Positions 1 to 8,122 of a stretch of DNA of 9,591 bases are shown here, one piece after another. Numbering within the stretch: the stretch's first letter is position 1; every line of letters begins with the position of its first letter. The notes under the pieces were generated by a model. The model did no database searches, was not told where the DNA came from, and saw only the letters and a list, made by a program, of their open reading frames with translations. Source of the stretch: an uncultured Janibacter sp. (GTDB lineage: Bacteria; Actinomycetota; Actinomycetes; Actinomycetales; Dermatophilaceae); the NCBI GenBank assembly GCA_946222495.1, contig CAMICF010000105.1, positions 1 to 9,591 of the forward strand. Reading direction: 5' to 3'. Made by a program: the position numbers and the translations under genes.

Positions 1-54
1 GGTCTGGGGTGGGGGTTCCCCGGCGGCATTATGTCCCACGGGGCTCCACAATCC

Positions 55-83
55 TTGACAAGGCATGGCGTGGGCCGTTGATT
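55..83 (+). promoter_or_regulatory. Candidate sigma-70-type promoter of the CoA-binding gene
   Basis: TTGACA at 55-60 is a perfect -35 hexamer. Exactly 17 nt further on lies TTGATT at 78-83, a weak -10 with three of six consensus bases. Transcription would begin near 90, giving a leader of about 23 nt to the start codon at 114. The strong -35 and the correct spacing support the call; the poor -10 limits confidence. Nothing else is recognisable in bases 1-113. Confidence 0.4.
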
Positions 84-113
84 CCCGCCGCCATGGGGCG
101 TTGGATGGAGGTC

Positions 114-566
114 ATGAGCCTCACGCACAAGAACGACATCGAGACGATGCGGCGCCTCATCGCCGACCCCGGCACCTGGGTCGTCGTCGGGCTGAGCAAC
201 AACGACGACCGGGATGCCCGGCGCGTCGCCCAGTGGCTCAAGCGTGAGATGAACAAGGCGATCATCCCCGTGCACCCCTCCGCCGAGACCGTCGACGGGG
301 ACACGGGTTATGCCTCGCTCTCCGACATCCCCGACTGCGACATCAAGGTCGTCGACTGCTTCGTCAACTCCGAGCACGTCGGCGCGATCGTCGACGAGGC
401 CATCGCCAACAAGGACCGCCTGCAGATCGACGCCATCTGGATGCAGCTCGGCGTCGAGGACCCCGCGGCCGCGGACCGGGCCCGCGAGGCCGGCCTCGAC
501 GTCGTCATGGACACCTGCCCGAAGATCGAGTGGCGCCAGCTCCGCAACGAGGGCGCGGTCCGCTGA
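114..566 (+). CDS. CoA-binding (CoA_binding_2, YccU-like) protein
   Basis: Predicted cytoplasmic protein of 150 residues with a single Rossmann-like CoA_binding_2 domain, the family of Escherichia coli YccU and Thermus TT1466. Seen: VVVGLSNN at residues 23-30 (nucleotide-binding turn after strand 1), IIPVHP at 50-55, the YASLSDIP segment at 66-73, the IWMQLGV motif at 108-114, and EAGLDVVMDTCPKIEW at 125-140, all in the family order. The frame is open back to base 9, with further ATGs at 93 and 105. I chose 114 because family members start about ten residues before the first strand, and GGAGG lies at 107-111, although its 2-nt spacing is unusually short. The family is thought to bind CoA; no reaction is established. 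It converges on purE across a hairpin, so it is not part of the purine operon. Confidence 0.85.
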   Translation: MSLTHKNDIETMRRLIADPGTWVVVGLSNNDDRDARRVAQWLKREMNKAIIPVHPSAETVDGDTGYASLSDIPDCDIKVVDCFVNSEHVGAIVDEAIANKDRLQIDAIWMQLGVEDPAAADRAREAGLDVVMDTCPKIEWRQLRNEGAVR

Positions 567-572
567 TCCCCT

Positions 573-591
573 GACGGACCTCGGGTCCGTC
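573..591. terminator. Hairpin between convergent CoA-binding gene and purE
   Basis: A perfect 8-bp stem, GACGGACC (573-580) and GGTCCGTC (584-591), encloses a 3-nt loop. It sits 6 nt after the stop at 564-566 and 6 nt after the purE stop on the other strand, so it is placed symmetrically to end transcription from both sides. There is no T-tract on either side. Factor-independent stops without a U-tail are common in actinobacteria, but this remains an inference. Confidence 0.6.
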
Positions 592-597
592 GCCTGA

Positions 598-1137
598 CTA
601 GTCCGCCGCGCCGCGCTCCCGGAGCCGCTCCCCCTTCGCGTGGGCCTGGGCCGAGAGCTCCTCGGCGAAGGCGGCGAGGGACCGACGCAGTCGTGCGGCC
701 TCCTCCCCCTCACCGGCACCGAGGATGCGCGCGGCCATGAGGCCCGCGTTGCGGGCGCCCCCGATGGCCATCGTCGCGACGGGGATGCCGGCGGGCATCT
801 GGACGATCGAGAGCAGGGAGTCCATGCCGTCGAGGTACTTCAACGGCACGGGCACGCCGATCACCGGGAGCGTCGTCACGGACGCGAGCATCCCCGGCAG
901 GTGGGCCGCTCCCCCGGCGCCGGCGATGATCACCCGCAGCCCACGCTCCTCGGCCTCGCGGCCGTAGGCGATCATCTCGGTCGGCATCCGGTGCGCGGAG
1001 ACGACATCCGCCTCGTAGCCGACGCCCAGCTCCTCGAGGACCTGCGCGGCGGCCTCCATCGTCGGCCAGTCGCTGTCGCTGCCCATGACGAGCCCGACGC
1101 GGGGACGGACGTCTCCGGTGCTGCTCATGCCAGTCAT
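598..1137 (-). CDS. purE: N5-carboxyaminoimidazole ribonucleotide mutase, PurE
   Basis: Class I PurE moves the carboxyl group of N5-CAIR to C4 to give CAIR, the step after PurK in purine synthesis. The 179-residue protein shows the diagnostic motifs: GSDSDW at 19-24 (substrate phosphate and ribose site), SAHR at 47-50 with the catalytic His, [11 protein letters not shown] at 72-82, and the C-terminal [10 protein letters not shown] helix at 130-139. Its length fits bacterial PurE plus a charged C-terminal tail. The start at 1137 overlaps the purK stop as ATGA (1134-1137), so translation is probably coupled to purK. No well-spaced ribosome site precedes it, which agrees with coupling. Met4 (1128) is an alternative start. 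Family assignment is very secure. Confidence 0.97.
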   Translation of the reverse strand: MTGMSSTGDVRPRVGLVMGSDSDWPTMEAAAQVLEELGVGYEADVVSAHRMPTEMIAYGREAEERGLRVIIAGAGGAAHLPGMLASVTTLPVIGVPVPLKYLDGMDSLLSIVQMPAGIPVATMAIGGARNAGLMAARILGAGEGEEAARLRRSLAAFAEELSAQAHAKGERLRERGAAD

Positions 1138-2306
1138 TCCACGATCACTCCCTCGATGTAGTCGGCCGCGTGACGAGCGCGCTCGCGCAGGTCGGCCAGG
1201 TCCTCGCCGCTGACGTTGACGTGGCCGATCTTGCGGCCCGGGCGCACCCCCTTGCCGTAGAGGTGCACCTTGAGCTCCGGGTCACGGGCCATGACGTGCC
1301 GGTAGGTCGGGTAGAGGTCGGAGTGCCGGCCGCCGAGGACATTGCCCATGACCGTCCACGGTGCGCGCGGCCGGGGCGAGCCGAGCGGCAGGTCGAGGAC
1401 GGCCCGCAGATGCTGCTCGAACTGTCCCGTCACCGCCCCGTCCATGCTCCAGTGGCCGGAGTTGTGCGGGCGCATCGCCAGCTCGTTGACGAGGACCGAG
1501 CCGTCCTCGAGCTCGAAGAGCTCGACCGCCATGACCCCGGTGACCTCGAGGGCGGCGGCGATGTCCAGGCCGATGGCCGTGGCGCTGCGGGCCGACTCCT
1601 CGGAGAGGCCGGGGGCCGGGGCGATGACCTCGGTGCAGATCCCCGAGGTCTGCACGGTCTCGACGACGGGCCACGCGGCGGCCTGGCCGGAGGGGCTGCG
1701 GGCGAGGAGGACCGCGAGCTCACGGACGAAGGGGACGGACTCCTCGATGAGGAGCGGCTCCCCACGCTCCTTCGCCGTGGCCAGCCAGTCCTCGAGGTCC
1801 TCGACCCGCGAGGCGACGAGCACCCCCTTGCCGTCGTAGCCCCCGCGAGGGGTCTTGGCCACGACCGGCCACCCGACCTCCCCGGCGAAGGCGGTGACCT
1901 CCTCGGCCGTCGACGCGGCAGCCCACCGCGGGCACGGCACCCCGGCCGCGGTGAGCGCCTCGCGCATGACGAGCTTGTCCTGGGCGTGGCGGAGGGCCTC
2001 GGGCCCGGGCCGCACGGCCACCCCGTCCGCGAGGAGCGCGTCGAGGACCTCGGCCGGCACGTGCTCGTGGTCGAAGGTGACGACATCGCACTCCCGCGCG
2101 AAGGCCCGCACCGCCTCGACGTCGGTGTGCTCCCCCACCGGGGCGGAGGGCACGACGAGCGCGGCGCTGGCGTCCGGCGCCTCGGCGAGGACCGAGAGGG
2201 TCACGCCCAGCTCGGCCGCGGGTCCGGCACACATGCGGGCGAGCTGGCCACCGCCGATGATGCCGACGACGGGAAAGCCTCCGGGGGCACGTGTGGGAGT
2301 AGGCAC
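1134..2306 (-). CDS. purK: N5-carboxyaminoimidazole ribonucleotide synthase, PurK
   Basis: An ATP-grasp enzyme that makes N5-CAIR from AIR, bicarbonate and ATP, feeding PurE directly. The 390-residue protein contains [11 protein letters not shown] at 15-25 (pre-ATP-grasp fold), DHEHVP at 79-84, the QDKL motif at 109-112, the glycine-rich ATP loop PRGGYDGKG at 153-161, and the metal and substrate motif [17 protein letters not shown] at 274-290. GRKIGHVNV near 358-366 is the usual C-terminal PurK signature. The start is GTG at 2306; TAGGCT (-10) ends only 7 nt upstream, so the message is probably leaderless. First gene of a two-gene operon with purE. Divergent from gtrA across 56 bp. Complete, with no missing motifs. 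Confidence 0.97.
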   Translation of the reverse strand: MPTPTRAPGGFPVVGIIGGGQLARMCAGPAAELGVTLSVLAEAPDASAALVVPSAPVGEHTDVEAVRAFARECDVVTFDHEHVPAEVLDALLADGVAVRPGPEALRHAQDKLVMREALTAAGVPCPRWAAASTAEEVTAFAGEVGWPVVAKTPRGGYDGKGVLVASRVEDLEDWLATAKERGEPLLIEESVPFVRELAVLLARSPSGQAAAWPVVETVQTSGICTEVIAPAPGLSEESARSATAIGLDIAAALEVTGVMAVELFELEDGSVLVNELAMRPHNSGHWSMDGAVTGQFEQHLRAVLDLPLGSPRPRAPWTVMGNVLGGRHSDLYPTYRHVMARDPELKVHLYGKGVRPGRKIGHVNVSGEDLADLRERARHAADYIEGVIVE

Positions 2307-2313
2307 GAGGGGC

Positions 2314-2319
2314 AGCCTA
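2314..2319 (-). promoter_or_regulatory. -10 element of purK (leaderless start)
   Basis: Read on the minus strand this is TAGGCT, followed by 7 nt and then the GTG start of purK at 2306. That spacing puts the expected transcription start at or next to the G of GTG, leaving no room for a Shine-Dalgarno site. I see no good -35 at the expected distance. Confidence 0.6.
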
Positions 2320-2349
2320 GCGACGACGCCGGATCTCCCCTTCCCCCGT

Positions 2350-2355
2350 TACCCT
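2350..2355 (+). promoter_or_regulatory. -10 element of gtrA (leaderless start)
   Basis: TACCCT is followed by exactly 7 nt and then the ATG of the GtrA gene at 2363, the same geometry as purK on the opposite strand. The AGAGG just before the ATG has no spacing and cannot act as a normal ribosome site. No clear -35 is visible. Confidence 0.55.
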
Positions 2356-2362
2356 GCAGAGG

Positions 2363-2866
2363 ATGCCGCACCCGGACGAGTCGACGCGAGGGGTCGCCGA
2401 TCGTGCTGCGGCCGGTCGGCCCCGGGGACGTGTCGGTCGCCTCGTCGACTCGATCTGGCACGAGCTGGCGAAGTTCGGCCTCGTCGGCGCGATCGCCTTC
2501 GTCATCGACCTCGGGGGGATGAATCTCCTCTCCCACACCGTGCTCGAGGGCAAGGTCACGACCGCCCGCATCCTCAGCGGCGTCGCGGCGACCCTCTTCG
2601 CCTGGTTCGGCAACCGCAGCTGGACCTTTCGCCACCGGCGCTCCCGACCCGCGCACCACGAGGTGACCCTCTTCTTCGTCGTCAACGGGGTGGCCCTCGT
2701 CATCTCGACGCTCTGCCTCGTCATCTCCCACTACGGACTGGACCTCACCTCGAGGCTCGCGGACAACCTCGCGACGATCCTCGGCATCGGCCTGGGCACG
2801 CTCTTTCGCTTCTGGACCTACCGCCGGTTCGTCTTCGCGCACGAGCCCGCCCGTCAGGCGCCCTAG
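2363..2866 (+). CDS. GtrA family four-helix membrane protein
   Basis: The 167-residue protein has a basic N-terminal cytoplasmic tail (about 1-34) and then four hydrophobic segments, roughly 36-57, 67-84, 101-123 and 132-152. This is the GtrA/DPMS topology. The two family repeats are clear: NRSWTFR at 84-90 after helix 2 and FWTYRRFVF at 150-158 after helix 4. GtrA proteins are thought to help move polyprenyl-phosphate-linked sugars across the membrane for cell-wall or O-antigen glycosylation. The substrate here is unknown. No glycosyltransferase partner is in the window. A GtrA-like gene beside purK is also found in mycobacteria (Rv3277, from memory), so the position is conserved although the functional link is not obvious. 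The start is fixed by the leaderless -10. Confidence 0.9.
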   Translation: MPHPDESTRGVADRAAAGRPRGRVGRLVDSIWHELAKFGLVGAIAFVIDLGGMNLLSHTVLEGKVTTARILSGVAATLFAWFGNRSWTFRHRRSRPAHHEVTLFFVVNGVALVISTLCLVISHYGLDLTSRLADNLATILGIGLGTLFRFWTYRRFVFAHEPARQAP

Positions 2867-2889
2867 GGCGATCCCGCTCAGCGGCGCCC
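2859..2889. terminator. Palindrome and weak hairpins between gtrA and the histidine kinase
   Basis: A perfect 12-bp palindrome, CGCCCTAGGGCG, lies at 2859-2870 and contains the gtrA stop TAG (2864-2866). GGGCG (2866-2870) can alternatively pair with CGCCC (2885-2889), and CGC/GCG with a TCA loop (2875-2883) lies inside. The genes converge with only 11 bp between their stop codons, so a bidirectional terminator is expected here. The stems are short and there is no T-tract. Confidence 0.3.
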
Positions 2890-3878
2890 GGGGCCGGAGA
2901 GGAAGACCGAGAAGGTCGCCGGCCGGGCCTGGACGAGCTCGAGGCGCCCGCCGTTGCGCTCGGCGAGCTGCCGGGCCAGCCCGAGCCCGAGCCCAGACCC
3001 GCTCGACGTCACCGAGCGCTCGAAGACGTGCGGCGCGATCGCCGACGGGATGCCCTCCCCCTCGTCCTGGACCTCGATGACGACGGACCCGCTGGACCCG
3101 CGCATCTCGATCGTCACGCGACCGTCCCCGTGGGCCAGGGAGTTCTCCACGAGCACCTGGAGGATCTGCACGAGGTCCACCGGCGCGCACCGGACCGCGA
3201 GCCCGGGCGGCCCGTCGACCCTCATGCTCCGGTGGGCGGCGGTGAAGGCCGGCTGGTACTCCCGCTGGAGGGAGGCCAGGACGGAGTCGAGGGAGATCTC
3301 GGGGACCTCGCCCCCCTTCGACGTCCGGGAGCGCAGGGTGTCGACGACGCCGCTGAGCCGCTCCACCTGGGTGACGGCGATCTCCGCCTCGGCACGGATG
3401 ACGTCGAGGTCGTCGGTCTGGGTGATCTCCTCGAGACGCATGAGCAGGGCGGTGAGCGGGGTCCGCAGCTGGTGGGAGACGTCCGCCGCGAAGTCGCGGT
3501 CCATCGCCCGCTGCCGCGACAGCTCGCCGGCGAGGTGGGCGATCTCCCGGGTGGCCGCGTCGACATCGGTCAGCCCCACGGTGGAGCGGGGAAGGGCGCC
3601 GCCCCCGTCCCGGATGGTCCGCACCTGCTCGGTGACGAAGGCCTGCCCGCGGGACCGGCGACGATCGAGGACCTGCAGCAGACTGAGCCCGATGCCGGCC
3701 GCGAGGGCGACACCGACGGCCGCGGCGACGAGGGCCCACGCCGTCAGGTCGAGGCCGAGGACGGTGGCACCGTCTCCCCCCGAGCCGACGGTGGCGGCGA
3801 GGCCCAGTACCAGCGCGGTGATCGCCGCGGCGGCGACGACACCGCCGAGGAGGAGCCGACGGACGTGGGCCCCGTAGG

Positions 3879-3882
<4 letters not shown>
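2878..3882 (-). CDS. Two-component sensor histidine kinase, short extracytoplasmic loop
   Basis: A membrane histidine kinase of 334 residues that should phosphorylate the regulator encoded just before it. Two transmembrane segments (about 8-31 and 46-70) enclose a loop of only some 14 residues. A linker follows, then the H-box FAADVSHQLRTPLTAL at 131-146 with phosphoacceptor His137, the N-box VLVENSLAHG at 243-252 (Asn247), the G1 box DEGEGIP at 273-279, F-box VFER, and the glycine-rich G2 box SGSGLGLGLARQLAERNGG at 294-312. All catalytic motifs are present. The tiny loop argues for sensing within the membrane or via a partner protein, not for a periplasmic ligand domain. Its GTG start overlaps the regulator stop as GTGA (3879-3882), so the two are translationally coupled. 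The signal is not known. Confidence 0.93.
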
Positions 3883-4547
<665 letters not shown>

Positions 4548-4553
4548 GGTCGG

Positions 4554-4559
4554 ATCATA
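4554..4559 (-). promoter_or_regulatory. -10 element of the response regulator (leaderless start)
   Basis: On the minus strand this reads TATGAT, five of six bases of the TATAAT consensus, the best -10 in the window. Six nucleotides separate it from the ATG at 4547. It lies in the 23-bp gap after the cyclase stop, so any -35 contact would be inside the cyclase coding end. I see no TTGACA-like hexamer there. Confidence 0.6.
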
Positions 4560-4570
4560 GGAACTGAAAC

Positions 4571-5650
4571 TCACACGTGCGCGGTGACGTCCTCGGCGCG
4601 CCGCACACCGGTGACACGGACGAGGCGGCTCGGAGCGACCTCACCGATGCCGCGGAGGGACCGCGGGCGGGTCGCTACGGTGGTGAATCCGCTGAGCGGC
4701 TCGAGGAGACGCGCCAGCGGGTCGTCGACGTAGACGCCACCGGGCGGGGCCGCCGAGGTCAGCCGGCTGGCCCGGTTGACCGTCGTGCCGAAGACGTCCC
4801 CGAGGCGACGGACCACCGACCCCTGGGCCATGCCGACCCGCGCCGACGGCAGCAGGTCGTCCTCGGACATCGCCTCGACGAGGTCGAGGGCGATGGCTGC
4901 CGCGGGGGCGACCTCGAAGGTCTGGAAGAGCACCTCGTCGCCCACGGTCTTGACGACGCGGCCCCCGTGGGCGGTGACGATGTCGGTGCAGAGGTCCTCG
5001 AAGCGCTGCACCATCCGGGCGAGCTCGCGCTCGGTGAGCCGGCGCACCACGGAGGTGAAGTTCACGAGGTCGGCGAAACCGATGACGCTCGCACTGCCGG
5101 CGTCGTCCTCGAGGGTGAGCATCCGTTGGATCGTCGCGGTGAGCTGACGGCGCCACACGTAGACGAGCATCGGCTCGACGTCGTCGGTGAGCGTGGACAG
5201 CCGGGACGCGGCCTCCTCGGAGATCGCGGCGGCCTCCTCCGTCGTCGCGGGCTCTGCGTCGTCTCCGAGACGCTGCCGGGTGACCTCCTCCACGACGAGC
5301 TGGGCCTGCCAGGCCGCGAGCCGGTCCATGGTCCGGGCGAAGGCCCGGGTCATCGACAGCGCGAATTCCTCCGGGAAGTCGTCCTCCCGGACGAGCCGGG
5401 CCACCTGCGCGAGCGCCTCGAGGTCGGCCTCGGTGAACATGTCGTCGCCCTCGTGGACGACCGGGAAGCCGAGGGCGTGCCAGAACTTACGGGCGGAGCG
5501 GACGGAGACGCCGGCCCCGCGGGAGACCTCGCGACGGCCCATCGAGGCGGGACGCCCGAGGAGGCGGCGCTCGAAGGCCTCGGGGCCCCCTTCATCGGGG
5601 GTCTCCTCTCCCGGGAAGAAGGGGTGCCCGGGAGCTCCGGAGTCAGGCAC
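4571..5650 (-). CDS. cya: Class III adenylate cyclase with N-terminal regulatory domain
   Basis: Makes cyclic AMP from ATP; predicted soluble, as no membrane segments are seen. The 359-residue protein begins with a helical region (about 35-180) resembling the adenylate-cyclase regulatory domain of M. tuberculosis Rv1264, including a MerR-like helix-turn-helix stretch ([20 protein letters not shown], 41-60) and [17 protein letters not shown] (71-87). The catalytic domain (about 185-345) keeps all key residues: metal-binding Asp194 (GFADL) and Asp238 (VGDE), purine-selecting Lys234 and Asp285 (GDVFG), and Asn292 with Arg296 in VNRASR. Lys plus Asp indicates ATP, not GTP. GTG start at 5650 follows GGAGGT at short spacing. 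It lies 24 nt after birA on the same strand; from memory Streptomyces also has cya beside birA. Class III cyclases work as homodimers. Confidence 0.92.
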   Translation of the reverse strand: MPDSGAPGHPFFPGEETPDEGGPEAFERRLLGRPASMGRREVSRGAGVSVRSARKFWHALGFPVVHEGDDMFTEADLEALAQVARLVREDDFPEEFALSMTRAFARTMDRLAAWQAQLVVEEVTRQRLGDDAEPATTEEAAAISEEAASRLSTLTDDVEPMLVYVWRRQLTATIQRMLTLEDDAGSASVIGFADLVNFTSVVRRLTERELARMVQRFEDLCTDIVTAHGGRVVKTVGDEVLFQTFEVAPAAAIALDLVEAMSEDDLLPSARVGMAQGSVVRRLGDVFGTTVNRASRLTSAAPPGGVYVDDPLARLLEPLSGFTTVATRPRSLRGIGEVAPSRLVRVTGVRRAEDVTAHV

Positions 5651-5653
5651 GGC

Positions 5654-5659
5654 ACCTCC
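5654..5659 (-). promoter_or_regulatory. Ribosome binding site of the adenylate cyclase gene
   Basis: On the minus strand GGAGGT lies in the 24-nt gap after birA, 3 nt before the GTG at 5650. It is the clearest Shine-Dalgarno match in the window, although close to the start. With no promoter evident in the gap, it suggests cotranscription with birA. Confidence 0.55.
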
Positions 5660-5674
5660 AAGGTCGGGTCATGG

Positions 5675-6457
5675 TCAGTCCGAGGGCGCGTCAGGCAGCC
5701 GGATGTGCTGCACGTCACCAGCGGCCACGGTAGCCGAGCCACCGGGACCGATCACGCGGAGGCAACCGTCGATGTCGATCCCCGTCGCCTCGACCTCCTC
5801 GCGGGTGCCGTCCGGACGGTGGACCACGACCCGCCGACCGAGGGTCGCACACACGTCCTCGTAGGTGCGACGGGCGGCGTCCGCCTCCGGCCCCGGCGCG
5901 GACAGCGCGGTGTGCCAGCGACGCAGGTGGCCGAGGACGGATCCCGCGAGCGCGGTCCGGTCGATGTCGGCACCCACGAGACGAAGGGAGGTCGCCGTCG
6001 TCACGGGCAGGTCCTCGCGCCCCTGGGCGACGTTGATCCCGATGCCGACCACGGCACCGACGCCCGGGACGACCTGGCAGAGGATGCCGCAGACCTTGCG
6101 ATCTTCGTCACCCGGGAGCTGGACGTCGTTGGGCCACTTGAGGCGGGCGTCGACCCCTTCCTCCGCCAGCGCGGAGTGCACGGCCAGGCCGGCCGCGAGC
6201 GGGAGCCACCCCGGCGGGTCGAGGTGGGGCACGACGACCGACATCGCCAGCGCAGCGCCCGGCCGGTCCTCCCACGTGCGGTCGAGGCGGCCCCGCCCGG
6301 CGCTCTGGTGCTCGGTGAGCACCGGGGACCAGAGGAGGGCCCGACGGACCGCTTCGGCATTGGTCGAGCCGACCTCCTCGAGGTGCACGACGGGGGCCCA
6401 ACCCTCCTCTGCGGGCAGCAGATCGGTCAGACGCTGGACATCGATCGGAGCAGGCAC
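5675..6457 (-). CDS. birA: Biotin--[acetyl-CoA-carboxylase] ligase, BirA (no HTH domain)
   Basis: Joins biotin to the carrier lysine of acyl-CoA carboxylases via biotinyl-5'-AMP. The 260-residue protein shows STNAEA at 31-36, the biotinyl-AMP loop [14 protein letters not shown] at 49-62, KWPNDV at 107-112, KVCGIL at 121-126 with the catalytic Lys, and VVGIGINV at 136-143. A small SH3-like C-terminal domain covers about 205-252. There is no N-terminal DNA-binding domain, so this is a monofunctional group I ligase and not a repressor. The start is GTG at 6457, giving [16 protein letters not shown] (-10) lies 7 nt upstream and family similarity begins soon after. The open frame runs far upstream opposite pccB, but that part is shadow. 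It diverges from pccB, whose partner subunit it modifies, and heads the cyclase/two-component block. Confidence 0.96.
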   Translation of the reverse strand: MPAPIDVQRLTDLLPAEEGWAPVVHLEEVGSTNAEAVRRALLWSPVLTEHQSAGRGRLDRTWEDRPGAALAMSVVVPHLDPPGWLPLAAGLAVHSALAEEGVDARLKWPNDVQLPGDEDRKVCGILCQVVPGVGAVVGIGINVAQGREDLPVTTATSLRLVGADIDRTALAGSVLGHLRRWHTALSAPGPEADAARRTYEDVCATLGRRVVVHRPDGTREEVEATGIDIDGCLRVIGPGGSATVAAGDVQHIRLPDAPSD

Positions 6458-6464
6458 GAGGGCA

Positions 6465-6470
6465 AGGCTA
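6465..6470 (-). promoter_or_regulatory. -10 element of birA (leaderless start)
   Basis: On the minus strand this reads TAGCCT, followed by exactly 7 nt and the GTG start at 6457. It shares bases 6469-6470 with the oppositely directed pccB -10. Its -35 region would lie in the first codons of pccB; no consensus hexamer is seen there. Confidence 0.6.
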
Positions 6471-6474
6471 GGCT
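6469..6474 (+). promoter_or_regulatory. -10 element of pccB (leaderless start)
   Basis: TAGGCT is followed by exactly 7 nt (6475-6481) and the ATG at 6482, so the message probably starts at the initiation codon. No Shine-Dalgarno-like sequence precedes the ATG. The element overlaps the birA -10 by 2 bp. Confidence 0.6.
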
Positions 6475-6481
6475 GCGCATC

Positions 6482-8122
6482 ATGTCCCAGAGCACCGAGA
6501 CCACCGACGCTCAGGCGATCGGCGGCACAGACGTTCCCGCTGACATCGACATCCACACGACGGCCGGCAAGCTCGCCGACCTCAAGCGTCGTGTGGCCGA
6601 GGTCGCCAACGCCGGATCCGATCGCGCCATCGAGAAGCAGCACGCCCGCGGCAAGCGGACCGCGCGCGAGCGCCTCGACCTCCTCCTCGACGAGGGCAGC
6701 TTCGTCGAGATGGACAAGTACGCGCGTCACCGCTCCACCTCCTTCGGCCAGGAGGCCAACCGGCCCTACGGCGACGGTGTCGTCACCGGGTACGGCACGG
6801 TCGACGGCCGCCAGGTGGCGGTCTTCGCGCAGGACTTCACCGTCTTCGGCGGGTCCCTCGGCGAGGTCTTCGGCGAGAAGATCACCAAGGTCATGGACTT
6901 CGCCATGAAGATCGGCTGCCCGGTCGTGGGTCTCAACGACTCCGGCGGCGCCCGCATCCAGGAGGGCGTCGTCTCCCTCGGGCTGTACGGCGAGATCTTC
7001 AAGCGCAACGTCCACGCCTCCGGCGTCATCCCGCAGATCTCGCTCATCATGGGCCCCTGCGCCGGCGGGGCCGTCTACTCCCCCGCCGTCACCGACTTCA
7101 CGATCATGGTCGACCAGACCTCGCACATGTTCATCACCGGCCCGGACGTCATCAAGACGGTCACCGGTGAGGACGTCGAGTTCGAGGACCTCGGCGGCGC
7201 CCGCGCGCACAACACGAAGTCCGGTGTCGCGCACTACATGGCCACCGACGAGGACGACGCGATCGACTACGCCAAGGCCCTGCTCAGCCACCTGCCGAGC
7301 AACAACCTCGAGGACGCCCCGGTCTTCGGCGGCGAGCTCGACCTCGAGGTCAACGACACCGACCGGGTGCTCGACACGATCATCCCGGACTCGGCGAACA
7401 TGCCCTACGACATGAAGAAGGTCATCGAGACCGTCGTCGACGACGGCGAGTTCCTCGAGGTGCACCCGCTCTTCGCGCCGAACATGATCTGCGGCTTCGC
7501 GCGGGTCGAGGGGCGCTCCGTCGGCGTCGTCGCCAACAACCCGATGCAGTTCGCCGGCACGCTCGACATCGAGGCCTCGGAGAAGGCCGCCCGCTTCGTG
7601 CGCACCTGCGATGCCTTCAACGTGCCGGTCCTCACCTTCGTCGACGTGCCGGGCTTCCTGCCGGGCACCGACCAGGAGTGGAACGGCATCATCCGCCGCG
7701 GCGCCAAGCTCATCTACGCCTACGCGGAGGCCACGGTCCCGCTCGTCACCGTCATCACCCGCAAGGCCTACGGCGGCGCGTACGACGTCATGGGCTCCAA
7801 GCACCTGGGTGCGGACATCAACCTCGCGTGGCCGACCGCCCAGATCGCGGTCATGGGCGCGCAGGGTGCCGTTAACATCCTCTACCGCAAGCGGCTCGCC
7901 GAGGCCGAGGCGGAAGGCCGGGACGTCGAGGCGGCCCGTCAGGAGTTCATCACCGCCTACGAGGACGCGCTGGCCAACCCCTACGTCGCCGCCGAGCGGG
8001 GTTACATCGACACGGTCATCACCCCGAGCAACACGCGGATGAACATCAGCAAGGCGCTGCGGGCGCTGCAGACCAAGCGGGAGTCGCTCCCGCCGAAGAA
8101 GCACGGAAACATCCCGCTGTGA
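6482..8122 (+). CDS. pccB: Propionyl-CoA carboxylase beta (carboxyltransferase) subunit
   Basis: Transfers the carboxyl group from carboxybiotin to propionyl-CoA (and perhaps acetyl-CoA), giving methylmalonyl-CoA or malonyl-CoA; AccD5/PccB family. The 546-residue length fits the family plus an N-terminal tail of about 20. The N-terminal crotonase-like domain includes DIHTTAGKL at 23-31, [15 protein letters not shown] at 60-74, the first oxyanion-hole motif GGARIQEG at 155-162 and [14 protein letters not shown] at 217-230. The C-terminal domain has [20 protein letters not shown] at 385-404 and the second oxyanion-hole motif [14 protein letters not shown] at 428-441. Asp435 corresponds, from memory, to the specificity residue Asp422 of S. 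coelicolor PccB. The end is [10 protein letters not shown]. Its stop overlaps the epsilon gene as GTGA. The biotinylated alpha subunit is not in the window. Confidence 0.97.
   Translation: MSQSTETTDAQAIGGTDVPADIDIHTTAGKLADLKRRVAEVANAGSDRAIEKQHARGKRTARERLDLLLDEGSFVEMDKYARHRSTSFGQEANRPYGDGVVTGYGTVDGRQVAVFAQDFTVFGGSLGEVFGEKITKVMDFAMKIGCPVVGLNDSGGARIQEGVVSLGLYGEIFKRNVHASGVIPQISLIMGPCAGGAVYSPAVTDFTIMVDQTSHMFITGPDVIKTVTGEDVEFEDLGGARAHNTKSGVAHYMATDEDDAIDYAKALLSHLPSNNLEDAPVFGGELDLEVNDTDRVLDTIIPDSANMPYDMKKVIETVVDDGEFLEVHPLFAPNMICGFARVEGRSVGVVANNPMQFAGTLDIEASEKAARFVRTCDAFNVPVLTFVDVPGFLPGTDQEWNGIIRRGAKLIYAYAEATVPLVTVITRKAYGGAYDVMGSKHLGADINLAWPTAQIAVMGAQGAVNILYRKRLAEAEAEGRDVEAARQEFITAYEDALANPYVAAERGYIDTVITPSNTRMNISKALRALQTKRESLPPKKHGNIPL

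Noticed and set aside
9..113. Upstream extension of the CoA-binding protein to an ATG at 9, 93 or 105
   Set aside because: The extra residues match nothing in the family, and the candidate promoter at 55-83 would lie inside the extension from base 9. Start 114 fits the family length.
4577..6481. Plus-strand open frame running upstream of pccB
   Set aside because: It is the antisense of the cyclase and birA, both of which carry complete catalytic motifs. pccB begins at ATG 6482 behind its own -10.
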